Below the pieces are notes generated by a model, which had not been told where the DNA came from, made no database searches, and was given only the letters and a program-made list of their open reading frames with translations. The position numbers and the translations under genes were made by a program. This document shows, one piece after another, positions 45,102-56,876 of a stretch of DNA of 64,000 bases. Position 1 is the first letter of the stretch, and every line of letters begins with the position of its first letter. Origin of the DNA: Lepidodermella squamata (Eukaryota; Gastrotricha); the NCBI GenBank assembly GCA_047495785.1, contig JBLDXI010000054.1, positions 558,001 to 622,000 of the forward strand. The letters are read 5' to 3'.

Positions 45102-45634
45102 AAAATTGAAATAAAAAGTCCGCCTTAAAAAATTTAATTCAGCCATAGAGAAATCAAATTTCCCAATAGCAAAATTTTACCATGCGCATGTAGGAATACG
45201 TATTTTTAAAATCACGAACATTTTTTTACGATTATTTTCAGATGATCTAAATAAAAATTCTAGAAGCTATTAATTTAGAAGCCTTCGGGCGTTACGGTTT
45301 ATTTTCAATAAAAACTCAATTTGACTTGCTCGAAACGAATCGAATCACATCCTGAATTAATTCATTCATCTGGGCTAAAGCGAAAAGGGATTGGTTCAGT
45401 GCCTGGTTATGTTAAAATTCAGTGGACTAAATACATTGATACCCTGTCGGAAATCGGCGTAGCGAGAGTTAATGAGGCAACTTAGGCAAATTCTGCCCAT
45501 TCGTCGGGCTATGACTTGGGCCTACTTGCGACAAATTGGACCCAGGCTTTCGCGATAAATTCCATCGCGGTCCACAGATTTCCGACAGGGGCAGTTAAAA
45601 AGGTCAGTAAATAATCATGGTCCAGAGATCCCGG
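45102..45634. other. Spacer between the homeodomain remnant and lectin copy 6
   Basis: AT-rich, no ORF. The plus-strand homeodomain and minus-strand lectin clusters meet here with converging 3' ends. Confidence 0.4.
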
Positions 45635-48600
45635 TCATGGGCGTATGATATTGAAATCGGCACAAAAATCGTAGCATTTATTGTCGCGTATACAGCCGCA
45701 GTTCCGCGCTTTAGTAAAAAGCAGGTGAACAGTCAAATTAGTTTGAACTCCGAATCACTCACTGTATTGGCATCTGGGCGGTTTGTATGGAGGTACGCAG
45801 GTGCACTGATCTGGCCCAGTGCATGTTCCGCCATTCAAGCATGGTTCAGCACATATTCCTACGATTCAAAACATATTCACTGAATGGCTCAGAGCTCGGA
45901 AAGTCAAACCCAAGCATTGATCCCCGGTGTAGCCAGGCTTGCAGGTGCATTGGTAATTCATGAGGGTCGTTAGGCTGCTAACACAGGTGTCGGGTAGACA
46001 GTTAGGGGAGCATTTTATACCTAGGTAACAAACTATCATTCGAGATTCAAGGGCGGAAAAAAGCAAATTACTGTTGATGAGTTCGCACTGACTTCTCAGT
46101 GTCATCATCTGAATGTTGTCGAGAGCTTCTCGATGGAAGGAGAAACATGCGGCATTCATTGTTCCGTAGTTGTTTGGGGCGATCATGCTGGAAAAGAGGT
46201 ATTACCTATTCAGTATCATCATTGAAATAGTGATAATGTGTAATGCAATCAAAAAAACCAGCCAGTGATAATGTGTAATGCACCAGCCGTTCATAAACAA
46301 ATATCTTGTATTCCATTCAATAAAATGATAGTTCTATAAGAGATAAGAAGTTAATAAAAGACAGAAAATCATGCGAGTTAGAATGTAAATGACCGAGTCA
46401 GGATGCGATCTTGGATCCCGGAGCTGCCAGGGATGGAAAGAAAGTTTTTGCTGTACTTGCGGCACTAATAAGCGAGCGAAGCGAGAAAATTGTGAAGATT
46501 TCCCACTAAACCACGCTTCTACACCTCTAAAAATTAAGAAAAAAGGGATAAATTCTTAATCTGACCAGGCCGTGTCTGGCCCATCCCTCCCGCCCCCCTG
46601 GAAGTCGTACAATGGACCGAGTTCAGTGTACGAACTGCGGGTTAACCCCGTGCCGCTAAGCTTCCGGGCAGATCTGTTTCCGACGGACTAGCTCGTTAAC
46701 CCAAATCCGATGCTAACAATTTTCTATCGCCTATATGTGGTTACTCTGCCAAATTGCAATCATTTCCGATGATTTGGTGTGAAATCCGCTCGAAGCCTGT
46801 CCAAAAAACCCACCTCAGTCGAATTATTATGGCAGAATTGTTGCTTTAATTGAAGCATACTTTAAGCTTCAAATAACCTTCAACTAAATAGCTGTACCTT
46901 GAAGATTTGAGTTGACCGAGCGAGAGTTTTTAAATTATTTGATTCAGAAATTTGAGATTTGAAATTTCATAGTCAAATCCATTAACACTGAATATTTGGG
47001 CACTATTTGTATTATATTACTCTTGCACGGTATATTTTATAATATTTTAAAACAAGTGACTAATGATTCATATCTCACTTACCGCCTTCCGATTGATATT
47101 TGTGTTCCTGTTTTAGCAATTTCGCCGCCGAAAATAGTAGTAAAGTATGACGTGCCACAGACAAGAATCGAAGAAGTTGATGTAATGCTGTAAGATATGG
47201 CAACAAATTGCCACATGGTCAATGGGCAGGGAATCATCACGCCTTGAGCTGAGGTTCCAAATGAGTAGCAGATAATATGAGTTGCATTTATCTGCCAACA
47301 GCCTGCTCCCACTGTTGATGTTGCAGTATTAGTGTACTCAAATAGCGGACAGTTGAAGTTGATGCAAAATGATTTAAGCCAAACTCCGATTGTAAACGAC
47401 GTGTTCCCATCGAATGCAGTATTCGTGAACGAGACGTAGCTGCTGTTGCCGTTGCGGTTTATCGATTTTGCGCCAGTGTCATAAGTAAATGGGCCGTCGC
47501 CGAACCAAGACCCCGTGAAAGTGGCTTGTAGCCCACCGTAACTGGACCCGCTGACATCGTTCGTATTCCAAAGTGCATTCAGGGGCCAGTATCCGACAGT
47601 ATAAGGCTTCGTAATGTTATTTCTCAGTTGCTGGACGATGCTAACTGGAGCTAGGATTGGGACGGTGCCGTTTGCTGGAAATACCCCGGGTTTTTCGGAG
47701 CAATTAATAAACATAGAAATAAACTAACCTGGCTGGCAAGAACTTCCGGCGTAGCCAGCTTTGCAAGTGCAAGAATAGCCTTCGCTTTTAGTCACATCAC
47801 CAGTACATGTAGCTTGGACACAATTGGCGGAACATGTGATACCTGTTGAAAAGATCCATTATGGAACCACTAGTAAGTTGAACTTTGGCGCGCACGCTGA
47901 TTGGTCAATTTATCGTTGCTAATGACTCCGGAATGAAACATTTCCTTCGTGCGATCCACTAATAAATTATTTTATATTTATGCAAAAAATGACCTTGCCA
48001 CACCCTCTGCACGGTTTCCATTGACCACGAGCGTAAACTCCATATTAATGGTGGTAAATTGATGCGGCAAAAAACACTTGTTGCACAAAATCTTATGGAT
48101 CGCACGACCAACATGTTTCATCCGGGAGTCATAGCAACGATCGATCGACCAATCAGCGTGCGCATAGGATTGGACTTTTAAGTGGTCACACAATGTCAAG
48201 AGGTTATTCTTACAGTTCGCAGTTCGGAAATTCACATGTATTTACAGACCCTTTGAAAAGCGAGTGACGAAAAACTGAAGTTCAGAATAATTTTATTGCC
48301 TCTACTTATCTGACCTCTCCCCTGGCAACCTCGATTCTCCAACTGCAGCGTCTGCAGTGTGCAAAGTAGGATCCGGGAGCTGCGAGGTGTTTTCTAATCG
48401 TTTTCCTGGACCCAGCCGAAGAAACCAAAAGGTCCCCCTTCCTCTGGTTGGAGACCCGGAGCTGGGGTGTCGCGACATCCCAGCACCCCTGTACTTCGCA
48501 CCCTGAGCTTCTGGAAGCTTCTAACATTGAAGCCGGGCCCCTAGCTAATTACGGTGCATTTAAGCCTTTTTCTAATCTTATTTGGAACAACGCATCGTGA

Positions 48601-49961
48601 TGTCATCAATGTAGGCACTTTCATTGCTAAATCAAGACCGACTTTCCCGTGGAATTTGAACGTTTGTTCTTGTCAATTTTACGAGGCTTTGGGGCATGTG
48701 GGGAATCTTCGAAATCTTATCGCTTCGCTCGTATTTTGGGAAGCGGCAGAAATTGTTTTTTCCATCCCTGTTCCTAGGCAGTTCTAGGAATCATGATGGC
48801 ACACTGATTGTTGTTCTCATTTTTGATGAAACTTCGGTGACCAAGGGCTAACACGTCAATTTCAGATTTTAGCACTTTCGTCAAAAGTTTGTTGCCCTAC
48901 CTTCGAGCCGGTCTATTCGAAACACGTCGCTCGCTGTAACAACTTTGCTCAAAAACCAAATTATTTCTATTGCTCTAGGAACTTCAAGCATCATCGGTCA
49001 GCTTCTTCATCAATTGAAGAGGTAATATTACATGTTTTTGTACTTACTGTTGATAAGTTGACATTGCCGTTTCAGTGTAATCATCTGCGATCCACTCAGG
49101 GCCGATCGGTGATATGAAAAGCAAGCAACGTTCATCGTTCCGAAAAGGAGGGTAGGTGAGTTGAACCTAAAGAATACACGACAAAATTTATGATGAAGGT
49201 TGGGTCGAAATATAACTGCTAATAACTCATGAGTCATGAGTAAGGTTTTCCTATGTCTAATGCCTTCAATAATTGAACTGTAGCCCCACAATTCCCACAT
49301 TCCATAAACTCATTCCAAAAGGCTTATACCGTTTTCCAATAAAGATTGTTGGTCCAGTCAAAGCAGTAAAGCTAAAACCGCTGAGCAAGGTTTCGTCGCA
49401 GGCTACAATTGAGGTTTGCGTCTGAGAATTGTATGATAACGCCACAAACTGCCAAACATTTGTTAGAGGGCAAATGACATGAACAGCGGTCGGATATACT
49501 GATGCTCCATAAGGATAAACTACATAAGCTGACTCGTTGAGCTGCCAAAATCCGGCTCCCCAGTCAGAGCCGGTGAAGTATTCCAATAATGGACAGTTTC
49601 TGGTTATGCAACCTGACTTCATCCAAATGCCAATAGTCCAGGAGTGATTGCCGTTGAAAGCTGAACTGCTATTGAAGCTCAGGAAGCTAAAGCCATCCAT
49701 ATTTTGATTCAACGCCTTTGAACTCGCATTGGTCGAACCGAAAGGTCCAGGTGTGTCAAATAGGGTTCCATTGGGCGTGGCTGAAATTCCGTATGAAGAT
49801 CCGCTGACGTCTCGCATGCCCCATAGTCCATTCAGAGGCCAATAGCCGACGATATTCGGCGAGGCGATGTTGTTTCTTAGCTGCTGAACAATAGATTGTG
49901 CGAAGCACGAATGGTTCAGGCAACCGAGTGCGAAAATTATCACCACCGTGAGCATTTTCAT
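45635..49961 (-). CDS. Secreted two-LamG, three-EGF lectin-like protein (copy 6, intact)
   Basis: Eight exons: 49330-49961, 49048-49166, 47729-47842, 47083-47674, 46072-46187, 45910-46020, 45763-45858 and 45635-45708. They total 1854 nt (617 residues), phases as in the other copies. The signal peptide (MKMLTVVIIFALGCL...) is followed by LamG-1, linker, EGF-1, LamG-2, linker, EGF-2, EGF-3 and the CGC-x5-C-x3-C tail. It is the most divergent full copy, and its introns 2 and 4 (about 1.2 and 0.9 kb) are enlarged. Intron 2 holds a MITE. It sits beyond the first homeodomain gene, so the two clusters interleave. No TATA box like that of copy 4 is seen. Confidence 0.85.
46188..47082. other. Enlarged intron 4 of lectin copy 6
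   Basis: Contains a two-copy direct repeat (AGTGATAATGTGTAATGCA at about 46,229 and 46,264). A GC-richer patch at 46.4-46.7 kb may be an old insertion. No ORF. Confidence 0.4.
47884..48175. mobile_element. MITE-like foldback in intron 2 of lectin copy 6
   Basis: Terminal inverted repeats of about 75 bp: GCGCACGCTGATTGGTC at 47,890-47,906, followed by ATCGTTGCTA, GACTCC, ATGAAACAT and CGTGCGATCCA. The same words appear in reverse complement at about 48,095-48,170. Internal length about 290 bp in all, no coding sequence. Confidence 0.7.
48176..49047. other. Rest of intron 2 of lectin copy 6
   Basis: A GC-richer block (48,300-48,545) looks like an old repeat. The remainder shows nothing. Confidence 0.35.
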
Positions 49962-50470
49962 TTTCGGATCGACATGAAAAAACCAGCTGATTTTTGCAGT
50001 ATGTTTAGCTTCACAGGATTGAAGTTGATCTGGAAAAAAGTGCTGTTTGCGCTGACACAATGTTGCAGCGTCTTGTTAACCAAGCAGCAATTGATCGATA
50101 TCCACAACAAAACACATATTCACACAACAGAAACGTGTTGCTACTGAGTTGCGATTATAGGGGAGCATATCTCTGTGAACCTCAGCCTGCGAGATCTTGG
50201 TACACACATGCATTGTTAATGCAAATGCGCCACAAGAAATGCTACATTAAATCGATAAGAGCGCGGAGGTGCCGCCTACTGTCCATCATCGTACGCTAGG
50301 AAAGAAGGCCTACCTGAAGATTTATGGTAGCCAGCGATAGCTTATATAGCTTCGAGAACATAGTTTCGAAATAATTTCCAATGAAGGCCATTTTCATTTG
50401 AAGTTATTTTTCAAAATAAAAAAAAATAATTAAAAAAACATAAAATTTCGAGAATCTTGAATTGCAGTTT
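49962..50470. other. 5' flank of lectin copy 6
   Basis: No promoter motif I can name; an A-rich tract near 50,415-50,445. No supported ORF. Confidence 0.35.
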
Positions 50471-50481
50471 CACCCGTTTTA

Positions 50482-50770
50482 GGCAATAATGTCTTCAACA
50501 TCTACTTTGCACTGCATTAATAAATCATTGCTTTTCTCAATTACAACAAGTGTCAAGGCAATAAAATTTGCCTCAAATCGCGAGGAAACCTCATAATGTC
50601 GGACTCGGGCCATAACAAAGACGAGGAAACCGGAGTCCTTGGTCCTTGGTACCTCGACATCAATTAAATTTTCAAAGCTACAACATAACCGTCGTGCACG
50701 AATTCGTTGCACGTCTTTCGCGCACTCCACTTTGAAACATCCTGGCGCAAAACTAGCAGAGGGTTGGAGG
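50482..50770 (-). other. Unrecognised open frame
   Basis: About 95 open codons (CFKVECAKDVQRIRARRLCC...CKVDVEDIIA) end in a stop near 50,482. There is no ATG at the beginning, so it would be a terminal exon or a fragment. Composition looks protein-like (mixed hydrophobic and charged), but I recognise no family. It abuts the 5' break of the LINE at 50.8 kb and could be the target sequence of that insertion. Confidence 0.25.
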
Positions 50771-50799
50771 CACTCTTAATAATTGGGAAATGAAATTCC

Positions 50800-51970
50800 T
50801 TAGTCGACAAGTTACCGTCAACTGCGGAGTGCCGCAAGGCTCGCCGCTGTCACCGCTGCTCTATATCGTTTACACTTCCGATCTGCTGACCGCGCCGGCT
50901 GCCCCGGGGTGTTATCTCGATGCCTATGCTGATGACCTAACTGTTGTCGGTGAAGGGGTGGATTTTCCTGAAGCTGAGCGTGCTACCCAGAATGAGATCG
51001 ACCGGATATCAGCGTGGGCCCACGAGTGGCGGCAAAGGTTTAATGCCTCCAAGAGTGAAGTGATGCCATTCGCGTGGCGGAGCTACGGTGCCCGACTAAC
51101 ACTCGATGGCTCGGCGATCCCGCAAGTCCCAGTCATGCGCATCCTTGGTGTCCATCTTGATGCTAAGTTGACCTGGAAGGCCCACATGGACCGCGTTATC
51201 ACCCGCTGCACTCGCAATTTCTCGCACTTTCGCAGTGTCTGTCGAACCCCTGGCCTTTCTCGCCGGTGGCGCCGAACCGCGTATTTAAGTCTCGTTCGAA
51301 CCACGTCAACGTATGGTAACCTCGTTTTCTGCACTGCACCCAAGCGGCAACTCAAGCGCCTTGATGTCCTTCAGAACGATTGCCTTCGGGCTCTACTGAA
51401 CGTCCGCCGCGATGACCGCGTCAGAGTCACGGGCCTCGAACGTCGCGCTGGTGTCCCAAGTCTCCCGCGTTTCTTTGAACAGACGCAGCGCCGTTACGCC
51501 GACAACGCCGTCCGCTTCGTCCTCCCGATCCGCGAAGCTGTCGAGCAACTACGTCTCTCTGCGAACCCGGTGCCCCGGTCTCCGCTAGCCCTGATCGCCA
51601 GCAGGCTTCCTCGGGGTCCTCTGCCCACCTTCGGTGTGTGATCGTTCAGTGTATCTTCCGTCTTTCTACATCTTGTACGTCTTGTCTTGTATAATCCTGG
51701 TTCCTCTTCTCCTTTCTTTTCTTTTTCTTCCTGCTGCACTCCTTCTGTTCTGATTAACCCATTACATGTAATCTTCTGCATACGATAAATATTCCTTTAG
51801 CTCGCCCACTAGCGTCCTCAGCGCACTGCCGCCGGCAAGCGCATGTCGTCTCGCAATCGCGTGCCATCTCTGTCACTTTGTATATATTGTTCGCAAGAAA
51901 GGAATTTATTTTGTTATATTGTTCTTTTATATTTTTGTGACTGATGGACAAATAAATTTGAATTTAGAAA
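50800..51970 (+). mobile_element. R1/Jockey-type LINE, copy 4, 5'-truncated
   Basis: Retains about 280 RT codons and the 3' UTR, ending ACAAATAAATTTGAATTTAG. It is closest to the 6.2-kb LINE in protein (shared SANPVPRSPLALIASRLPRG end). Its codon use is also GC-rich at third positions. Confidence 0.85.
50802..51641 (+). pseudogene. C-terminal half of LINE reverse transcriptase
   Basis: The open frame begins within RT (VNCGVPQGSPLSPLLYIVY). It includes the YADDL catalytic box about 45 residues in, the LGVHLDAKLTWK thumb-side motif and the Cys-rich C-terminal domain, and ends at a TGA at 51,641. It has no frame breaks but lacks ORF1, endonuclease and the first half of RT, so it is dead on arrival. 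Confidence 0.8.
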
Positions 51971-52282
51971 AAAATTTAGAAATTCTTCAATTATTCCTGT
52001 CGGATTCTTAGTTGTCGATGATTTATTTTGAAGTGTTTTCGAGTTTGACAATATCTCTATGGATGCTCTCCTGTATTGAATCTCGGAAAAGAAGGAAAAT
52101 AGCCTCTTCACCGGCCTCTTCACCAGATAGCACCCGTGAAAACCATCAACTGTGATGATCGGGCTGCTCTATCATCTCAACCCTTAGCCCATGAATACCG
52201 CCATAATTTGTGTCTGGGCTCTAAATCCATCCATCCATCCATGCTCAATCCTATTTTCTTCAAGATAGGTTTTATCCTATCA

Positions 52283-54339
52283 ATGCCGAGAGGTTTCGAA
52301 CCACATCAGGTCAAGGTCTTATGCGATTATCTAGAAAAGCGGCAGAAATTAAAATGTGAAAGCTCGAAGAAAGGTCCTTCGATCAGATCAATTGCTGAAC
52401 TAGCTGCTAAGAAAATCGGGGAAGAGCCAGCCCGTGTTTTTGCATGGATGCAGGACCGCTATAAAGCTGATGTTGCTGAGGTGAAATCGGAACCACAGAA
52501 ACTCCTTTCAACAGCGCAATACAACATTTTGAACGACTCTTACCTGAGAAATTCCTATCCTAAAGCTGTCGAGGTCGAACGATTATCGCGGGAAGTTGGA
52601 ATCCCAACATCTCGAGTGAAAACATGGATGAGCTCTCGGCGGAAAAGAGACAAACCTCCAGATTCGCTACCTGAAAAATTGAGGCTGAAGTTCTCCGAGG
52701 AAGATACCGCTCTTCTCAATAAGGTTAGTTTGAAAAATGCTAGGTGAATGTTTACGATCTTTGATTCAAATATGTTGAGGAATTCGAGGCGAATATCTCT
52801 CCGAATCCTGAACGAAAATCCGAGCTCGCTGAATTGATTGGCTGTCCAAGGTCTTTCATAGTGGGTTGGTTCAAGCGAAAACGCGCTGCCGAGGGGATTA
52901 AACTGAAAGACACTGCCGCCAGAGAAAAGGTAGCCTGTCATATATTTACATGTACTCTCGTCAAATCATTAATCACCAAAATTTCGACTGAAACGTTGAG
53001 ACATTTCTCATAATTATTTTTAATTGCAGATACGGCGGCTGAACGAGTGCAACTATAGGGCTGCGGATAGCAAAAGGTATTTTGAAGAATGGCAGCTGGA
53101 GATTCTCAGAGAAGAGCGCGCGAAGCCGATCCGGCTACATGCGAAACGGCTGTTAGAAATAGCCGAAGCAGTGAAGTCCACCCCTAAACGTGTCAGAATT
53201 TGGTTGAAAAGTAAACTAAGACCAGTCAATTCCGGAGCGAGGCGCATTGTCACGTTCACATGGCATCAATGCGAAATGCTAAAGGAAGCTTTTGAGCGAA
53301 ATGACCGGCCGAAGGTTGATGAAATTGAAATACTGGCCCGTAAAATCGGCTGCGATGACTGGCAAAAAGTTAAACGATGGTTCAATACACAACGCTGGAA
53401 AACTGAAAGGTCGCGAAAAATTGTGAGGTTATCGCCCATCCAGCTTGAAGCATTGAAGGCATCATTCGCTCGTGAGATGTCGCCGAAACTCACGCAAATT
53501 GAGAGACTTGCCGATTTGACTGGGTTAACAGAGGGAAAGGTCCGTTCTTGGTTCAACTATCATCGTGCTAAGATCTCAACTCGGCCAATAAGGTTCAACT
53601 TTACTCGAAAGCATCGAGAAATCCTTGAGAAAGTGAGTATAGTATATTTGATAGGTTTATTCAAACGACTTTTGCTTTCCAGGAATTTGCTCTCAACTTA
53701 TCCCCGACTAAAGCTCGAAAGGAGGTATTGGCTAAGCTGATAGGATGCTCGAGCTCTCTTATAGTCGGGTGGTTCAAAAGAAGACGTCAAGCTGCGGATA
53801 TTTTAATGAAAGATAACATGGATTTTATTGAGGTAAGCTTTGGATCAATGATAAACCAATAACTTCTCAACTCTGCTTTTCTCAAGGTTGGAATGCTGAG
53901 CAATAGCTGTTTCGCTGAGTTCGAAAAAGGCTCCAGGTTCGACCAGTGGCAGATCGACATTTTGCGCAAAGAATCTATAAAACCCGAAAAGCTTCACGCG
54001 AAACGCTTGCTTGCCATCACCGATGCCGTGAAATCATCGCCGAGGCGTGTCAAGTTTTGGATCAAGGCTCACAACCAAGCTTCCTTGGCGAGGATTGCTC
54101 AGCAGAAAGCAAAACTGGAGAGCAGCACAGCGGTAAACCAACCGATTGCTGTATTGAAAAAGGCCTTCAAGAAGAACCCTAGCCCAACCGACGCCGAAAT
54201 TCACGATATTGCCCTCAAGCTGGACATCGACCCGAAAAAAGTCAAGCAATGGTTCACTAGGAGTCGGTATTCCAAAAGTCGATGGCGGAGGATAAAACAA
54301 TCAACATTGCCTGACTCGGCCCAGGATGATGTGAAGTAG
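52283..54339 (+). CDS. Nine-homeodomain protein (multi-homeodomain gene 2)
   Basis: Exons 52283-52723, 52780-52929, 53030-53632, 53683-53832 and 53887-54339, all phase 0, give 598 residues. Nine homeodomain-like repeats fill nearly the whole protein. Repeats 1 and 2 lie in exon 1; repeat 3 is split over exons 1/2; repeats 4-6 lie in exon 3; repeat 7 is split over exons 3/4; repeats 8 and 9 lie in exon 5. Helix-3 cores include RVFAWMQDR, RVKTWMSSRR, FIVGWFKRKR, KVKRWFNTQR, KVRSWFNYHR, LIVGWFKRRR and KVKQWFTRSR. Trp48 is kept, Asn51 never. There is no other domain. Multi-homeodomain proteins such as C. elegans CEH-100 are a known precedent; orthology is not claimed. Nuclear localisation is inferred from abundant basic clusters. 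Start: ATG at 52,283, just before repeat 1. Confidence 0.8.
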
Positions 54340-54961
54340 AGATAATTCAAGTAATCTATCTTCGTTTACTGTTGTTGGCTCTCTCTGTATTGATTATTAT
54401 CGTCGAATATCTAGCATCCGCGCATATTAACGTGAACCTCTAAATTTTATATTCATTTTCAGGAAATTTTGATTACTTATGGCTTATGGGAATATCAGAA
54501 GGCTCTTCCATATGCTCCGACTCCGACTTCGGAAGCCCTGACGTGATCATAATTTCTGAAATGCTCGAGGCTCGAGTTGGACAACAGTAGCCGGAGTCGT
54601 GATTCTTAGGGGCGCAACGCAATCGGCATCGCTTAGTTCTTGACATTTAGAAGAATATCATGTCATTATCCGCTGATGTCCATTCCCCGCCCATAACAAG
54701 GGTGCATTTTACCTGCCTCACTGCATGGTATAATGGGCCGATAGGAAGCTTCAGGGTGTGAAGTACAGGTGAGCTCCGGGATTCAAACCTGAGGAAGGGT
54801 GAAAAAGCCACAGGGAGGACTCTTTTGTATTTTCGGCTGGGTGCTGGAACTGACCATTATGCTATTCTGGGCAAGTCTTTCTGTCACCAACCCCGCGATC
54901 TAGCATCTTCCGAAGATCAATTGTAATTCGTTCCATATAGGTTTTATACTACAATCTCAAA
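54340..54961. other. Intergenic region between homeodomain genes 2 and 3
   Basis: No ORF. A B-box-like GATTCAAACC (54,780-54,789) without a convincing A box is not enough to call a SINE. It presumably holds the promoter of gene 3. Confidence 0.35.
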
Positions 54962-56623
54962 ATGATGAGGAAAGGTTTTGAAACACATCAGGTCGAGATT
55001 TTGTGCGATTATCTAAAGAAGCGGCGTAACATAAAATTTGGAGGCTCAAAGCACGGTCCTTCGACCAAATCGATTGCTGAATCAGCAGCTGAGAGAATCG
55101 GCGAAACACCATCCCGCGTCTACTCATGGATTCAACCGCGTCTACTCAGGTTTAAGTTATCTGAGGAACATATTGCGCTACTCAACAAGGTATTACTAGA
55201 AATAATTCCAGTCATTAGGCTTATTGGTAAAATTAAATCCAAGGAATTCGAGGCGAACATCTCTCCAACTCCTGAACGGAAATCCCAGCTCGCTGAATTG
55301 ACTGGCTGTCCAAGGTCTTACATAGTTGGTTGGTTCAAGCGCAGACGCTCAGCGGAGGGAGTTCAACTGAGAGACGCAGCTGTCCAGGGAAAGGTAATTT
55401 TTCTGTTTCTACTTTCAGTCAGGAATCCACTATTGATTTCTGTATCCGAATATTCACATTTGAATACGCGTCATTGATATCTTTCACATATTTCGTCTAC
55501 CCTATTTATATGATTAATACCGACGATAATTGAGATATCGTCCAATCCTGTTTTGTTTAAGATTCGACATTTGAATGACCGCGGTTCACCCCCTTTGAAT
55601 AGCAGACTATATTTCGAAAATTGGCAGCTGGAAATTCTTCGAAAGGAGTTAGCTAAACCGATGCAACTCCATGCAAAGCGAATTTTAGGAATTGCTGAAG
55701 CAGTGAAGACTACCCCAAAACGGGTTAGAGCGTGGTTAAAGAGGCATCACTATAGTCCTGGGAAGGAGAGAGACATGATCAGGTTATCGCCCACTCAACT
55801 TGAAGCATTGAAGTCATCATTCGCTCGAGATATGTCACCGAAGCCCACAGAAATTAAGAGACTTGTCGATTTGACTGGCTTGCCATGGAAAAAAGTTCGT
55901 GATTGGTTCTACTCTCGTCGTGCTCGGATCTCACCTCGTCCCAAAAGAATCAGCCACACTCGGAAACATCGCGAACTCCTGGAGAAAGTGAGTCATTGTA
56001 GTTTCAGATTTGATAGATTTAGTCAAAAAGTGACCTTTTCTTTTCAGGAATATTCAGTTAACATATCCCCGAGTAAGGGTCGGAAAGAGGAACTGGCTAA
56101 GCTGATTGGCTGTTCTAGGCAGCATATAGCCGACTGGTTCTATCGAAAACGTCGAGCTGCTAATATTCGCATGAGAGACACAATGGCTACCATGCAGGTT
56201 TGTCTTATTATAAAAAATTCACTGATACACAACGCTTCCTCGATTAAAGCCCGGTTCCGGAGCTAGGCCTCTTCTTTTATCTAAGGGCGCTTTCTTGAAA
56301 ATCGTGACAAAATAAAACAAAATTGCGAACAGCTCCAGATTTAGCGTCATTTAGCTAGATTTGCGAGCTATTTGTCTGGAGGGCCTCAGCAATGTGCTGA
56401 ATAAAACGTGGGCCACTTGCGGCAAAGACGACTGTATCGAAGGGGTTACTGTATTGTAATCTTTCATTCCTAGGTTGAACTGTTGAGAAACAGTCCTCTC
56501 ACGCAGTTCGGAAAAGGCTCAAGGTTGTACCCGTGGCAGATCGACATTTTGAGAAAAGAAGCTATGAAACCGGAACGGCTCTATGCTAAACGCTTGCTTG
56601 GTATCGCTGAAACCTTATCGTGA
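54962..56623 (+). CDS. Multi-homeodomain gene 3 (five repeats plus a truncated sixth)
   Basis: Exons 54962-55189, 55244-55393, 55562-55987, 56048-56197 and 56474-56623, phase 0 throughout, give 367 residues. Compared with gene 2, the second repeat has been deleted in frame: exon 1 passes from SWIQPR directly to LRFKLSEEH. Exon 3 lacks one internal repeat. Exon 5 ends early at a TGA after KRLLGIAETLS, in the middle of the repeat-8-type homeodomain, so the last two repeats are lost. The two split homeodomains keep their 150-nt second exons (55244-55393, 56048-56197). The truncated C-terminus could mean a shortened functional protein or the first stage of decay. The frame is otherwise clean. Confidence 0.7.
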
Positions 56624-56876
56624 GAGAAAAAATCAAATAGGCAGAGGCAGAGAATTTTTTCGAGTTGGAAATAAACTTTGAATTTATAGTAAAGAGAGAA
56701 CCCTCCGTAGATCTCCTTCGTTTGAACCCGTACCCCCTTACCTGTATCCCCTTTCGGCGGAATGTCCATCTTCTACACTGGTTGCTTTTGAATGACAGAA
56801 AAAAGATGAATGTAGTATTTTCTGTTCATCATTTGTTTGTGATTGGAAATAGTTATTGTGCTAATATATCAAATTA

